A DNA stretch of 64,000 bases from Chelydra serpentina (GCA_037349315.1 JBAIAC010000059.1:7032001-7096000), one strand, 5' to 3'; counted from the stretch's first letter, positions 50,863-61,437 are shown. Translations and numbers: made by a program. The notes: a model not told the origin generated them from the letters alone.

Positions 50863-50943
50863 CATGGCTCTTCCACTCTTTCCTTTGCAGCCCACCCATG
50901 GAGTTAAGGTGAAATTCCCCCCAGACCCTCCTCTTGTGCTCAC

Positions 50944-51039
50944 CTTCAAGAGGTGTTGGAGCTTGTCTGTGTTGGGGGTTTCCAGGAGCAGGCTACTCAG
51001 CATAATGTCCAAGCTGTTTTCATATCTCTTGTGCAGAAC
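50944..51039 (-). CDS. MROH-like exon 6
   Basis: 96 bases, phase 0 to phase 0, acceptor CCTCTTGCAG and donor GTGAGC. It encodes VLHKRYENSLDIMLSSLLL and ETPNTDKLQHLLK. The following intron holds a solo LTR (49720-50862). Confidence 0.68.
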
Positions 51040-51502
51040 CTGCAAGAGGAGGGAGTGCCGGACAGTCATGGGATCTGGGCCTTCTCCAGTCAGGGGATGA
51101 TTAGAAGGGTTCTCTGTGGAGCCCTGGCCCCGGCAAGACGCCAAGGACAAATCCTGGCCTCTCCCATTCCTATCACTCCAGAGACACTTAGCAAGAGTTC
51201 ATGGCAGAATGACACCTGGCTCTTCAGTCCTGGCCCTTAGCAGTTCTCTGCAGAGGGCCTGGTACGCAGCAGTGTATGGAACAGCTAAACTGCTATGGAT
51301 GGGAGCTAGGTGCCTGGGCAGAGTCCAAGCAGCAGAGCCGAGAATGGGGAGGGAAGGGGCCCTCCTTGCCATTTTGTTAACCCCAGGCCTGTTCCCGGCT
51401 CTTTTCACCCCGTCCCTATTCTCAGTAGCTCCACCAAATCAAGGGAGCAGGGACCACAGGCCACTCCTGCTCCTGGGACAGAGAAGTAGGATGATGATCT
51501 AC

Positions 51503-51608
51503 CTGGAAGAGTGTGGTGTCCTTTCCTGTGCCCATGGAGAAAACATTGTAGAGGACAACCCGCAGGAGACGTGACTCCAACTCCAGGTCTAGCGGTGGTT
51601 TCAGTTTG
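51503..51608 (-). CDS. MROH-like exon 5
   Basis: 106 bases, phase 2 to phase 0, acceptor TCCTGCCAG and donor GTAGAT. It encodes KLKPPLDLELESRLLRVV and LYNVFSMGTGKDTTLFQ, one of the segments that most suggests the MROH family. Confidence 0.68.
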
Positions 51609-52003
51609 CTGGCAGGAGAGAGGAGCCTGTCTTAGACTTTGCCGCACCAGAGTGGCACAGGCACTTCCATGGGACATGAAACAGGCCAGCAAAAACAAAC
51701 AGGGGTACTAAGAAGTGCAGTGACCTGGCTGAAGTCTCAGAGTCAGTCAGTGGCAGGGCTCGGACAGGGCCCGTTCCCCTGATCTCAACACAGGACCCGG
51801 CTTCCCCTCTTATATAACCCTCTACCCCGGCGATCCTCTCCCTAAGGCCACTGTAAAGTTATTGGTGTGAAATCAACCACCCAGCCAGGAAGGAGTGAAC
51901 AATCACAATTGGGGGTGACCGAGGAGTGGGAGGATCTGTGACTCCCGGCTCTGGGACTGAACAGCACCAGGGTTAGGGCAGCTGGGCAGGAGGGTTCTGG
52001 TAC

Positions 52004-52083
52004 CTGAGGTGGCAAACTGCAGCCATAGAGCTGGAGATGATTGCGCTCGGCTCACACTCCACGGCGAGGTCTGCAAGCAGCTC
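52004..52083 (-). CDS. MROH-like exon 4
   Basis: 80 bases, phase 0 to phase 2, acceptor GTCTCCCAG and donor GTACCA. It encodes ELLADLAVECEPSAIISSS and MAAVCHL. Confidence 0.65.
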
Positions 52084-52365
52084 CTGGGAGACCCAAAGGG
52101 GACAAAGCAGCAGGTGAGATTCAGGCCCCACAGGCACTTCCCACCGGAGGAGGCCAAACTGCGTTGCAGATGCAGCCAGCATAACTCCTTCCCCACCCAC
52201 CTTGGCCCCCCTTTCCTCCCTCCCATCAAACTAACCCCTCCCTCCCCCTTCTCCAGCTCAACCCCCACATTCCTCCCTCCCCTACGCTGCCCCCTCCAGC
52301 CCCACCATCTCCCCCCACTGGCCCATGTCTGGCTCCCTCCCCACAAGGCCCCGGGTCTCACTCAC

Positions 52366-52497
52366 CACAATGTTCTGCACAAGGACCGCTTTGGAGCACC
52401 GCGGCTCCAGGCTGTCCTGCCCCTGGCTCTGTGCAAAGCTGCACAGAGCAGGGATGGCCTGCAGGAAGCGCAGCTGCTTTGCCCTGTCCCACACCCA
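52366..52497 (-). CDS. MROH-like exon 3
   Basis: 132 bases, phase 0 to phase 0, acceptor CACTCCTAG and donor GTGAGT. It encodes WVWDRAKQLRFLQAIPALC and a second helix ending KAVLVQNIV, consistent with one HEAT-like pair. Confidence 0.65.
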
Positions 52498-52860
52498 CTA
52501 GGAGTGGGGCTGGGGGAGAGAGAGAGACGGTTAGCTAGGGACCTCCCCAAACCAGGTGCAGGGCTCAAGTCTTCCATGGGGGAGAACAGGCAAAGTCCTG
52601 TCTGTCCGTCCCCTCCCCCACTTCCCAAAACCACAGTGTCCTCCTGCAAAGGCAGAGACTGTAACTGGTACGGTGTCTGTGTGTGTGTGTGGGGGGGGGG
52701 GGACACTCTGGCTTTTGTGGGACAAACACCCCCCCCCATTGGGGGTCCCAGATAACATGGGAGAAGTGCCCCCCATTCGGGGGGGTTACGGTTCTCTGGG
52801 GTGGGGATGGCGTTAGGGGCAGGACAGACTCAGCACCAGCTCAGCTGGGGGGTTTTGTAC

Positions 52861-52955
52861 CTCATCTCTGCCCTGCAGATGTTCCTGGACTACACCGATG
52901 GCAATTTCTTCTGGGGGCATGTCCTCGTCCTCCTCCACCGCGTCACTGGGGGTCC
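52861..52955 (-). CDS. MROH-like exon 2
   Basis: 95 bases, entering in phase 1 and leaving in phase 0. The acceptor is CCCTGGTGCAG and the donor GTACAA. It encodes an acidic stretch, TPSDAVEEDEDMPPEEIA, then IGVVQEHLQGRDE, the likely start of the helical region. Confidence 0.65.
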
Positions 52956-53342
52956 CTGCACCAGGGAGAGAAGGAGGGAGGATGGCTCCTGGTGCTGCTG
53001 AGGGGTGCAGTGGAGAGAGAAGGCTTAAATGTTCCATCCTCTTCCATACGGAGCCCCATGGCAGAGAGGGCACCCCCTGTCTCCCTTAGAGACACCCTCA
53101 GACCCACCCACCTCAGGACCCCAAGGCAGTCAGGCCACCCCCCAACATCATCAGGGGCCCAGGAGCCAGGAGCTCCCCTGACTCCGCCCCGAATGCGCTG
53201 CACAGGGCGTGGCTGTGCCACTCCCACTGGTGTCAGTGCAGCTCACGTTGCTCAGGGCTGAGGTCTTGGTGAACCAATGGGCTCCGAGAGTTACTAGTTC
53301 ATCCCACCCTGTCCTCCTCCCTTCCCCTGGGTCTCTCCTCAC

Positions 53343-53767
53343 CTGCCATGGGAGAGCCGTCAGCTTCAGCGCTCTCCCGCTCCTCCGAGGTGCTGCTGCT
53401 GTTCCCTCTGGAGTAGGCAGAGCTGCTGCCAGAGCTTGAGCCGGGGTCGCCCAACTCCTGCTCTGGGCAGACTGGGGGCTCTTGAGTTGCCAGGCAGGAA
53501 GATGGCTCCTCCTGGGACCTGGGCCTGGGATCTGGCGCTGCTTTGCCCGGCTCCCTCCCTGTTCTGCTCAGGGCCGCCTCTTGGAGCTGGTGCCTTCCTC
53601 CTCCATACTACCAGGTGCTTCCTCCCCTTGGACCAGCCAGAACCTGCTTCCCCGCCAGCGGGGACAGAGGGGCCGCTCTCCTCCTGGGGCAGACAGGAGC
53701 CGCTTCCCACTGGCTGTGGAGCCACTTTCACAGCCTTCCTCCGCAGCATCCGCCGGAGCCTGTCCAT
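53343..53767 (-). pseudogene. MROH-like exon 1 (frameshifted)
   Basis: The ATG at 53767-53765 opens MDRLRRMLRRKAVKVAPQP, a basic start. Near 53,625 the plausible reading moves to a second frame (GEEAPGSMEEEGTSSKR). Near 53,576 it moves to a third (ALSRTGREPGKAAPDP), which runs to the donor CAG|GTGAGG. The last frame ends in phase 1 and joins exon 2 correctly, so it is the genuine one at the 3' end. The tail is serine- and glutamate-rich, probably disordered. The two changes go in the same direction and do not cancel. Confidence 0.6.
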
Positions 53768-53922
53768 CCTGGAATTGAGCAGGGAGCAGCCATGAGTCTG
53801 GATTCAAGGCAGCCTCTCACTAACAGGCCTTCCTGTTCCCACCCCCGCATCCCCTCTGCTGGAGCAACTCCCTCTCACCGCACGCCCCACCACGGGCACA
53901 GGGACTGCAATCTACACACACG

Positions 53923-54237
53923 CATAGGCGCCGACTTCGTGGGTGCTCCGGGGCTGGAGCACCCACGGGGAAAAATTGGTGGGTGCTCTGCACCCACCGG
54001 CAGCTCCCCGCCATCCCTGGGACCAGCGGCCAGCTCCCCGCCAACCCCGGGGCCCGCCGCCATCTTACCTTAGCACCGGGAGACGTTGCGGGGCCCCGCC
54101 CCCGACGCTGGGCGACGTTGCGTCGGCGTCGGGGCCCTGCAACGTCGTCGGGGGCGGGGCCCGGCGTCGGGAGCGGGGCCCCGCCCCCGACGCTGGGCGT
54201 GAGCTCCCACCGGGGCCACAGAAAGTCGGCGCCTGTG
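53923..54237 (+). mobile_element. GC-rich hAT MITE, family B, copy 2
   Basis: Ends CATAGGCGCCGACTTCG and AAAGTCGGCGCCTGTG, with the exact 8-bp duplication CACACACG at 53915-53922 and 54238-54245. Interior of GGGGCCCCGCCCCCGACG-type inverted blocks. It sits about 150 bp upstream of the MROH-like ATG. Confidence 0.94.
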
Positions 54238-54275
54238 CACACACGGATGAGATCACAGGACAGGCGGCTCCCAAA

Positions 54276-55416
54276 TGTAAGCGGGGGAATAGTCCCGCTA
54301 TTGTGGGGAACTTTCCTCGTCTCTGCACTACCCCGGTGAAATGAGCTAGCGGAAGGATCTCAGTCCTTGCTCCCACCTCCTTTACCCAGAGGCCTCCCTG
54401 CCCTCGAGGACTCCCCTTGCACTCTTCTGTCTGGTAGAGTCCTCGTAACCCCCAACAAGGCTGGGCCCAGGATTCCTGGGGGGCTCGACCCCCAACCTTG
54501 CTGTGGTCACCTAGGTCAGGGGCTAGGGTGTCCCCACTCCGGGGTACTCTCTCTGCACTTGATGCTTCCCTGACCCACTGATCGCTGCATACAATTCAAA
54601 GCAAATGCAAATTATTTAACCAACAATTAACTTTTAACAGGAATAAGGAGAAATGGGAAAGGCTAATGAAAACACATCACCCCGCTCTGTGGCAGGGAAC
54701 ATCACAACAGTGTCTCTGAAATGTCAGGGCAGTTCAGTCTGTTCCTGTGTAAGTCCCAGGCTCCTTCTCAGGCCCTGGCTGTGCTGCAGGGACGCTGTGG
54801 CTTGGACACTTGTTCTGGCGGTGGCCACACGCTCGCAGGCTCTGGGTGGCAGGACCCTTCTTCCCAGCGTTGCCCCCGCCCTGTCGGGGTTTAGATCCCC
54901 CTGCAAGTCTGGCCTGCAGGGCCCCTTGGCTGAGGCGTCCCCTGTGCTGGGCCCACTGCCCAGGGTTCCCCTCGCTCTCCCCAGCTGCTCACCGCACCCG
55001 GCTCCGGACTGCTCCAGCCCCAGCTCTACCGCTCTGCCTCAGCTCCAGCTGCTCTGCCTCAGCACGGCTGCTTCTGCTCTGCCTCCAGCTGCCTGGGCTG
55101 CTGCCCTGGCCCCTCTGGCTCTGGCCCGGCCCAGCTCTGGCTTCTGCCCTCTCCTTAGCTCGGCCCCACTCTGTCTGATTCAGGCAACTCCAGCTCACAC
55201 GGAGGACGGGATCCACCCTGGCCTCCTGACTCCCTGATTCGCCTGCCCGCCCTGTCAATCAGAGCTGACCTGGAGCATTGGCCTCTCCCCATTGTTCCTG
55301 GGGACTGTCACTTTCAGGGTCCTGATTTCTCATCGACCCTCCCCCTTTTGGTAGTGGGAGCGAGCAATCAAAACACCCCCACTGAATGTTAGTAAGGGGG
55401 TAACAGTCCCCTTACA
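54276..55416 (-). mobile_element. Solo LTR upstream of the MROH-like gene
   Basis: The plus strand starts TGTAAGCGGGGGAATAG and ends AGTCCCCTTACA, with inverted TGTAAG/CTTACA ends. The 4-bp duplication CAAA is exact (54272-54275 and 55417-55420), as in class I (gammaretrovirus-like) elements. A degraded polyadenylation-like TTATTT on the plus strand (about 54,612) and remembered copies suggest minus-strand orientation, the same as the adjacent gene. No internal retroviral sequence remains. Confidence 0.88.
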
Positions 55417-55482
55417 CAAAGTTCCCCCTCACCACTGAGGCATCGGGGGAGTCTCATCCTTTCAGAGCAGTGGGGTTTTCAA

Positions 55483-55766
55483 CAGTAGCGCAGCCAGGTC
55501 CGGAGCGCAGGGGGAGCGGTGCTATAAAAGGCGCCTCCCCCTGTACTCACCCGGCGGCGCTCCGGGTCTTCGGTGGCACTTCGGCGGCTCACTCCGGGTC
55601 TTCGGTGGTACCCGCCGCCGAAATGCCGCCGAAGACCCGGAGCGCTGCCAGGTGAGTGCAAGAAGCGGCACCTTTTTTTAGTGCTGCTAAAAAAAGGCGC
55701 CGCTTCCACCGCTTCTGCTCAAGGGTGAACGGCCGCTCCCCCTGCTCCCCCCCGGCTACGCTACTG
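55483..55766. mobile_element. MITE with CAGTAGCG ends and 8-bp TSD
   Basis: Ends CAGTAGCGCAGCCAGG and CCGGCTACGCTACTG, with the exact duplication GTTTTCAA at 55475-55482 and 55767-55774. The interior holds repeated CGGGTCTTCGGTGG and its inverse CCGAAGACCCGG. hAT-type by duplication length; relative of 40742-40939. Confidence 0.92.
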
Positions 55767-55774
55767 GTTTTCAA

Positions 55775-56540
55775 TTAGTTTGGACAAACAGCTCCGCCCC
55801 GCCAACCCCCACCCCAGGCCACACTCACTGCCAGGCTAGAGAAAGAACAGAACCCGGGAAGAAGTCTGAGTCTGCCCTGGGAACCTCCAGCTAACATTCA
55901 CAAGTTCCCAAGCATATGAGGCATAATTCCTCCCGCCCCCCAGTTCCCACTGATTTCATTGATTGGGGTTGTGGGTGTTCAGCAGCTGTCAGGGTCTGGC
56001 TCCCCCAGAGGCTCTTAGCCTGGGAACAGTCTCATACAAGGGAAGGGCTTCAGGGGGCTGTGCTGGCAAATCTAGTCTCATTGGGAGGAATTTTCCCCCC
56101 ATTTCTGCCCCTCCCTAAGCAGAAAAGGGAAGTCGCTGAAGACAAGCTATGTGCAACTCACTTGCTCTAGGTGGTGTAGAACTGGGTGGCAGATGCTCGG
56201 AGTTGGGCTCTCCCTTGCCCTCTTCTGTGCTTTCCCGCAGCAATGTGAGCTGGAAAAGGTGCTGCACTGGGCAGCACAATGCTCTGCCAGCAGGGCTGGG
56301 TGTAGAAATGGGGATATTTACAATGGCTGTGAAAACAAGATGATAGTTTATTGCCAAGGGCTGGATAAACTTAGGCCTACAGCTGGGGGTCCAGAACACA
56401 GACCTACTGCAGGCAGGCTGCCTCCCGTCTCAAGGTCCCCTAGCACTTTACACACATTTCTGAAGCCTGACAAGCCCTGGGCTCTAGGGAAGGGACCCCA
56501 ACCCCACTGACCGAAAACTGTGGCCTGAGCAGGGGAAGCC
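55775..56540. other. Intergenic stretch, nothing recognised
   Basis: Moderately GC-rich sequence with several overlapping frames under 120 codons and no splice-supported exon or named repeat. Confidence 0.4.
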
Positions 56541-56655
56541 ACTGCCTCAGGGTCACATTGGGATTCAGTGATAGAGCCAGGGAGGGAGACCAGGAGTCCT
56601 GTGTCCAGGCCCCTGCACTAACCACTAGAGGAACACTCCCTTCCAGAGCTGGCAA
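56541..56655 (-). mobile_element. MIR-like SINE, antisense
   Basis: Contains GCCTCAGGGTCACA, then AGGAGTCCTGTGTCCAGG and CTAACCACTAGAGGAACAC, the usual antisense order of a MIR-type head. Confidence 0.55.
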
Positions 56656-56724
56656 TTATAGGCAGCACCCTATTCCCAGTCTCCCTGGCTTAGAGACAGG
56701 GTGTGGCCTTCTGCAGTGAGTGAG

Positions 56725-56905
56725 ACTGGTTATTGGGAGTCAGGACTCCTGGCTTCCATTGGTGGTTTTTCTATTGATCTTGGACAAGCCATTCTCCCTC
56801 TCAGTGTTTCAGTTCCCATCAGTAAAATGGGTATTTAATACTTACCCACTATTGTAAAGCGCTGTGAGATTTACCCAGAAAAAGCTGCTTTGTAAGTGCT
56901 ATGCA
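56725..56905 (+). mobile_element. MIR-like SINE
   Basis: Sense copy with GGAGTCAGGACTCCTGGCTTCC, TTCCCATCAGTAAAATGGG and GTAAAGCGCTGTGAG. The final TAAGTGCTATGCAGC matches the 3' core. Confidence 0.7.
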
Positions 56906-57582
56906 GCATTGGACCATCAAAGGTCAGATCCAAATTCCTAGAGTATTTGGATCTGGGCTTTCAATTCAGCCCAGTAAAGAGGAGAGGAGCCCACCCTAGT
57001 GTTGGATCAAGGAGGATCAGCCCTTCCTGGGTTGGGGAATGACATAAGAGGCCTTTCTATCCCTAGCTGGGTAGATAAAAATAGATGATTTTTAAAATAT
57101 GAACTGAATTTTTTAATTAAATTAACCACAGCGTTGTTAAAAATAATCTGCTTAAAATTAACTTTGAAATTGACCACCTATGTTAAGGCCTCCATTTATT
57201 ACAAATTCTTCAAAGAAGTTTAAAAGAATTGAAAAAATGATATTAAACAGAACATGTTTACTGCCGTGTTTTAAAGCCAGTCAGACCACTGAAGTGATGA
57301 CTAAGCTCCTGAAACCAAAGTTAGCCAAAATGCTAAAACAGCTTTGGACGGCAGGAGCTTCATTGGAAGTTGCAGAGAATAATTCCTTTTTTTCAAATTA
57401 TTCAAATAGTTCCATTCAATGACTAGTTCATTGAAATTTAAGAAACCCATTGAGAGCTGGCAAAGCAGGCAAACTTGTTCTCCTCCTTCAATCTATGAGT
57501 AAAATCTAGGTGTGAGGGGAAGAGATCTACTAGTTCATAAATCTAGAAGGTCATGGTGACCAGAATGGATCATTTCACTTCA

Positions 57583-57766
57583 GAAGCAACAAAGAGTCCT
57601 GTGGCACCTTATAGACTAACAGACGTATTGGAGCATAAGCTTTCGTGGGTGAATACCCACTTCTTCAGAGAAGTTGCATCTGAAGAAGTGGGTATTCACC
57701 CACGAAAGCTTATGCTCCAATACGTCCGTTAGTCTATAAGGTGCCACAGGCCTCTTTGTCGCTTCT
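57583..57766. repeat. Near-perfect palindrome, arms about 86 bp
   Basis: The left arm (about 57583-57668) and the right arm (57680-57766) are reverse complements except for a few positions, around an 11-base loop. Both arms contain GTGGCACCTTATAGACTAAC or its complement. The outer tail TCTACAGATCCAGACTA is the same as in the 18979 copy. Confidence 0.93.
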
Positions 57767-57892
57767 ACAGATCCAGACTACACGCCTACCCCTTTGATAC
57801 ATTTCATTTCAGTAACTACACATAACATTTCCTTTGTCTAATAAATCAGTTAGTTTTCAATGCAAAACATTGTTGATAAAACTTGTCTTGTG

Positions 57893-58020
57893 CTTCTCTT
57901 TCTGGCTCTGCCATGGCCTTGCTGCGGTGATTATGGATAAGTCACTTCCTTTCTCTTTACCTTAGTTTCCCCATCTATATAATGGGGATGGAGACACTTC
58001 TCTAACTCCTGGCAGTAGGG
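57893..58020 (+). mobile_element. MIR-like SINE
   Basis: GGCTCTGCCATGG, GATAAGTCACTTCC and TAGTTTCCCCATCTATATAA appear in the order expected for a sense MIR. Confidence 0.7.
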
Positions 58021-58530
58021 AGATTTGAGTAGGTCAGGAGTGTTAGAGGCCTTTGAGCTCAAAAAGACAATGGGTGATTGTTGTTTGGGGCAAGAATCCC
58101 TACTGATTTCCTACTTGGCTCCCTTCCAAACCAAGGACACATCTCCATGTTTGCAATCATGCGTTAGAAATCCGCAGAGCTCCTCTGTCTCCTGCTGTCT
58201 TCAATTGTTCTTTGGATTTAGAGGCTTGGATGCTAAGAGAACCGGAATTTGTTACTGGGTCCCTTGCTGTTCCTAGCCAATGAGGGTCTCAGTCTGGCCT
58301 CGTAGGCCCAGAACAGAGATCAGGGTGAACTGGTGAGGGAGATCAGGGAGAACTAGAGATCAGGGTGGACTGATTTAATTCAAAAGATTTTGCATTCGTA
58401 CTTTTTAGTTATTTTCCTTAAAAAAGATTGAGTCTCATTAATAGGTAATTATTAAAGCATGTTGACTTGCTGGATGAGCTGGATACATAAAAACAAAAAA
58501 GTTGATTGAAACATATTTTTCATTTAAAAA

Positions 58531-58618
58531 AATAAGGGTATTTGTGACACCTTAGAGACTAACAAGTGCTCCTGGTTTTTTTTGCTGACACAGACGAACA
58601 TGGCTGCTACTCTGAAAC
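58531..58618. repeat. Fragment of the fold-back family
   Basis: AATAAGGGTATTTGTGACACC is followed by TTAGAGACTAACAAGTGCTC and the end ACATGGCTGCTACTCTGAAACC, a half copy of the same family as 47761. Confidence 0.65.
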
Positions 58619-59191
58619 CTGTCATGATTGAAGGAAGTACGGTACCTCTAGAATTGAACTGATTGTTCCTTGACATAATGTGTTCTTCCAAATTTTAGAA
58701 CTAGTAGATCATATCCCCTCATATCTAGTGTTTATTCATGGATTAGAAGAGGAAAAGAAGCTTCCTGCTTTTTCAACCCCCAGTCAGTTTCTTAAATTTG
58801 AATGAACTAGTCATTGAACTGAACTAGCTATATCAACTGAAATGAAGAAAACATTCTTTTTCACCTGCAGAAGAGGCTATCGCTGAGTATTTCAACAAAC
58901 TCTGGTTCCAGGTGCTTAGCCAATGACTTCCCATAGTTCAGTGGTTTGACTTCCTTTGAAACTTGGGAGCAAACGTGGACTTCTTAATATTTTTACTTAA
59001 TTTGAATTAGTGTAATCGGTTAGAGCAACTTTAGGCCTTAATATTGGTTGTTATAGTTTCAAATTTAATCCCCCAATAGGTTTGGTTTTCAAAAAATAAA
59101 CCTATTTTTAATTTAAATTTGAAAATGCATTTTTTAAAATCCCTTTTTTGGGTTTTGGTTTTGAAACAAGCATTGATTTTTATTCACCTTG

Positions 59192-60345
59192 ATTTTAGAA
59201 GAACTACTACATGCAAGAGAATCATAAACTGCACATATTCAATTAAAGAAGAGAAGTCAGCAAAATTAATATCATCAGTAATTTGTTTGTTCGTTATCTG
59301 CTCAGTCTTAAAGTAGACAATCTAGAGGGCTGGACACTTGTTTGTTTACGTAGGTCCAGCTAACAGGTGGTGGGAGGGGCAGGAATACTATCTCCATCAC
59401 TGAACAAGTAGCAGTTGCACAGGATACTGCCACAAAACCTACATTTTAGTGTCAAATCATCTAAGCCATTCCACTCTTCTCTTTTTATTTTATAAGTTTC
59501 AGATCAACAAAAACTTCCCCTTGACAGTCACTGGTCATGTGGCACTGCAGGCCGAGGAGCCTGAGCAGTAGCATTGTGACATCAGAGGTAATTCAGCAAC
59601 CCATCCATCACTCACTCCCTGCCTTCAATAACCTTGACCCTAAATCCTTGGTCATCTCTCCCATTGAAACCTGCAGGTTCATTTGCTGATTTATTTTCAC
59701 CAATGGGGTTGAATTATTCAAATCACCTGCAGAGAGTTAGCACCAACTGGCTGAGCTAACTCTGAAGTCACAATGCCCTTCAGCTTCCAGCACCAATTTA
59801 ATGGGCATGATGTGGAAATCAGGCTTTTCTGGTGTTGCTGTTTTCCAATTGTTACCAAAATCAACAACATTCTTCCCATGGATGCCTTGAAATTCTCTGA
59901 AATTTTGGAATACATTTGACGTAGTCTTCAAAAATGATCATGTTACAGACGAACAGAGGAATGCCATTGAACGGAGCATTAGGCCTCACTGCATTCAGCC
60001 AACAGTGACCTGAATCTCCCCTCTATTGACTCGGTAATAACCCCAAACTCAGCTAATCAGTGTGGAGACTCTCAGGGACTAGAGGCTGAGCATTCTCAAC
60101 AGATGGCCAAAAGACAGAATGAGTCACCACAGGAGATCACTCTCCTGGAGATCACTGTCAGCACATGATTCCAGCCCCACCTCTTTGTGAAGGCTTCTTA
60201 CAATGACAGCTAGAGAACAGCCCCACCCTCCTCAGCAAGAAGAGCAGCAGAGAGAAATAGAACATGAAAAAGAGAGGAAGAGAAGGCAAGAAGAAAGGAG
60301 GAAAAGGGAAGCAAAAAAGGCCAAATTCTAAATGCCCAGATTCAT
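59192..60345. other. Intergenic stretch, nothing recognised
   Basis: AT-rich to moderate sequence. Minus-strand frames at 59718-59931 show no family resemblance. A purine-rich tract (about 60,240-60,320) gives spurious charged frames. Confidence 0.4.
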
Positions 60346-60349
60346 AAAT

Positions 60350-61437
60350 CAGATGAGTCACAGATTCATAAATTCCCAGGCCAGAAGGAACCACTTTGAT
60401 CACCTATTCTAGTTTGATCTTCCATATAACATGGGCCAAAGAAGTTCCCTCAAAATAATTTGTATATGAATTAGAGCACATTTTTTTAGAAAAACACCAA
60501 TCTTGATTTTTAAAATGCCAGTTATGGAGGATCCATCACAACCCTGGGTACACTGTTTCAAATCCTGACTGTTAAAATGTTCGCCTTATTACCAGTCTGA
60601 ATTTATCTAACTTCAACTTGCAGCTGTTGTATCTTGTTATACCTTTGTCTGCTAAAGCGAAGAGCCCATTAGTATACATTTGTTCCCTTACGCTCATCCC
60701 TTAACCTTCTCTTTGTTAAGCTAAATAGATTTTGCTCCTTGTGTTTATCATTATCAAGCATGTTTTCTAATCCTTCAAGCATTCTTGTGACTCTTCTCTG
60801 AACCTTCCCAAATTTACAAAGTATCTGTCTCAAATTGTGGATACCAGAACTGGATCCAGTATTCCAGTAGTGGTGGCACCAGTGCCAAATACAAAGATAT
60901 AGAACCTCTCTACTTCTACCTGAGATTCCGCTATGTGTGCATCCAAAGATCGTATTTGTCCTTTTGGCCAAAGTGTCCCGCTGGGAGCTCAAGGTTAGCT
61001 GATTAGCCAACATGACCCCAAATCTTTTTCAGGGTCACTGCCTCCCAGGATAGATTCCCCCATCTTGTACATAGAGCCTATATGTTTTGTTCCTAGAAGT
61101 ATAGCTTTACATTTGGACATACTAAAATGTATGTTGCTGGTGCTCAGCTTACCAAGCAGTCCAGATGGCTCTGTATCCATGACATGTCCTGTTCGTTATT
61201 TACCACTCCCCCAATCTTTCTGTCATCTGCAGATTTTACAATGATGATTGTACATTTGCTTCCAAGTCACTGATCAAAAGAGCATAGGGCCAAGAACCAA
61301 TCCCTGCATGATCCTACTAGAAAGACACCCGCCTGATAAGGATTTATCATTTTACATTTTGAGACCTATTAGTTAGCTAGTTACTAAGGGGCGGATTCCT
61401 ATGTGGGACATTTTTCTGCCAATTTAACATGTGTTTT
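60350..61437 (-). mobile_element. CR1 LINE 3' portion, antisense
   Basis: The minus strand encodes degraded CR1 ORF2 C-terminus: LCIWHWCHHYWNTGSSSG and RVTRMLEGLENMLDND at 60669-61013, and SKCKAILLGTKHIG at about 61,060-61,140. The 3' tail is at the left edge (antisense of the CATAAATTCCCAGG region). 5'-truncated and inactive. Confidence 0.85.

Larger units (their letters stand above)
46125..53767 (-). pseudogene. MROH-like (maestro HEAT-repeat) gene, ten exons, decaying
   Basis: Ten minus-strand exons were reconstructed: 53343-53767, 52861-52955, 52366-52497, 52004-52083, 51503-51608, 50944-51039, 49270-49374, 48667-48800, 47629-47723 and 46125-46277. Each internal boundary has AG acceptors and GT donors (one GC), and phases join correctly at eight of nine junctions. 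The product is a helical, HEAT-like protein with segments such as LLRVVLYNVFSMGTGKDTT, ERARAMRSTTALLRYAA and ADQLWCWDGLQDTKHLGY. From memory these recall maestro HEAT-like repeat (MROH) proteins, which are multiplied in reptiles and birds. No enzyme activity is expected. Lesions: two frame changes in exon 1, a one-base misfit at exon 8/9 giving a stop in exon 9, and a probable extra base in exon 10. Sequencing error or an unusual isoform is the alternative. The family name is an inference. Confidence 0.65.
57067..59191 (+). mobile_element. Relic 2-kb DNA transposon (hAT-like)
   Basis: The left end CTGGGTAGATAAAAATAG and the right end CATTGATTTTTATTCACCTTG are imperfect inverted repeats. Near 57,459-57,503 a short stretch reads GKAGKLVLLLQSMSK, recalling the C-terminus of a hAT-type transposase. 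Flanking duplication is not detectable. It has been entered by the palindrome at 57583-57766, probably a MIR (57893-58020) and a fold-back (58531-58618). Confidence 0.5.

Noticed and set aside
52009..52755. 248-codon plus-strand frame
   Set aside because: It is the antisense of MROH-like exons 3 and 4 and their introns, which have matching splice sites on the minus strand.
57180..57422. 80-codon lysine-rich frame
   Set aside because: Lies in the non-coding-looking part of a relic DNA transposon; I could not tie it to a transposase domain.
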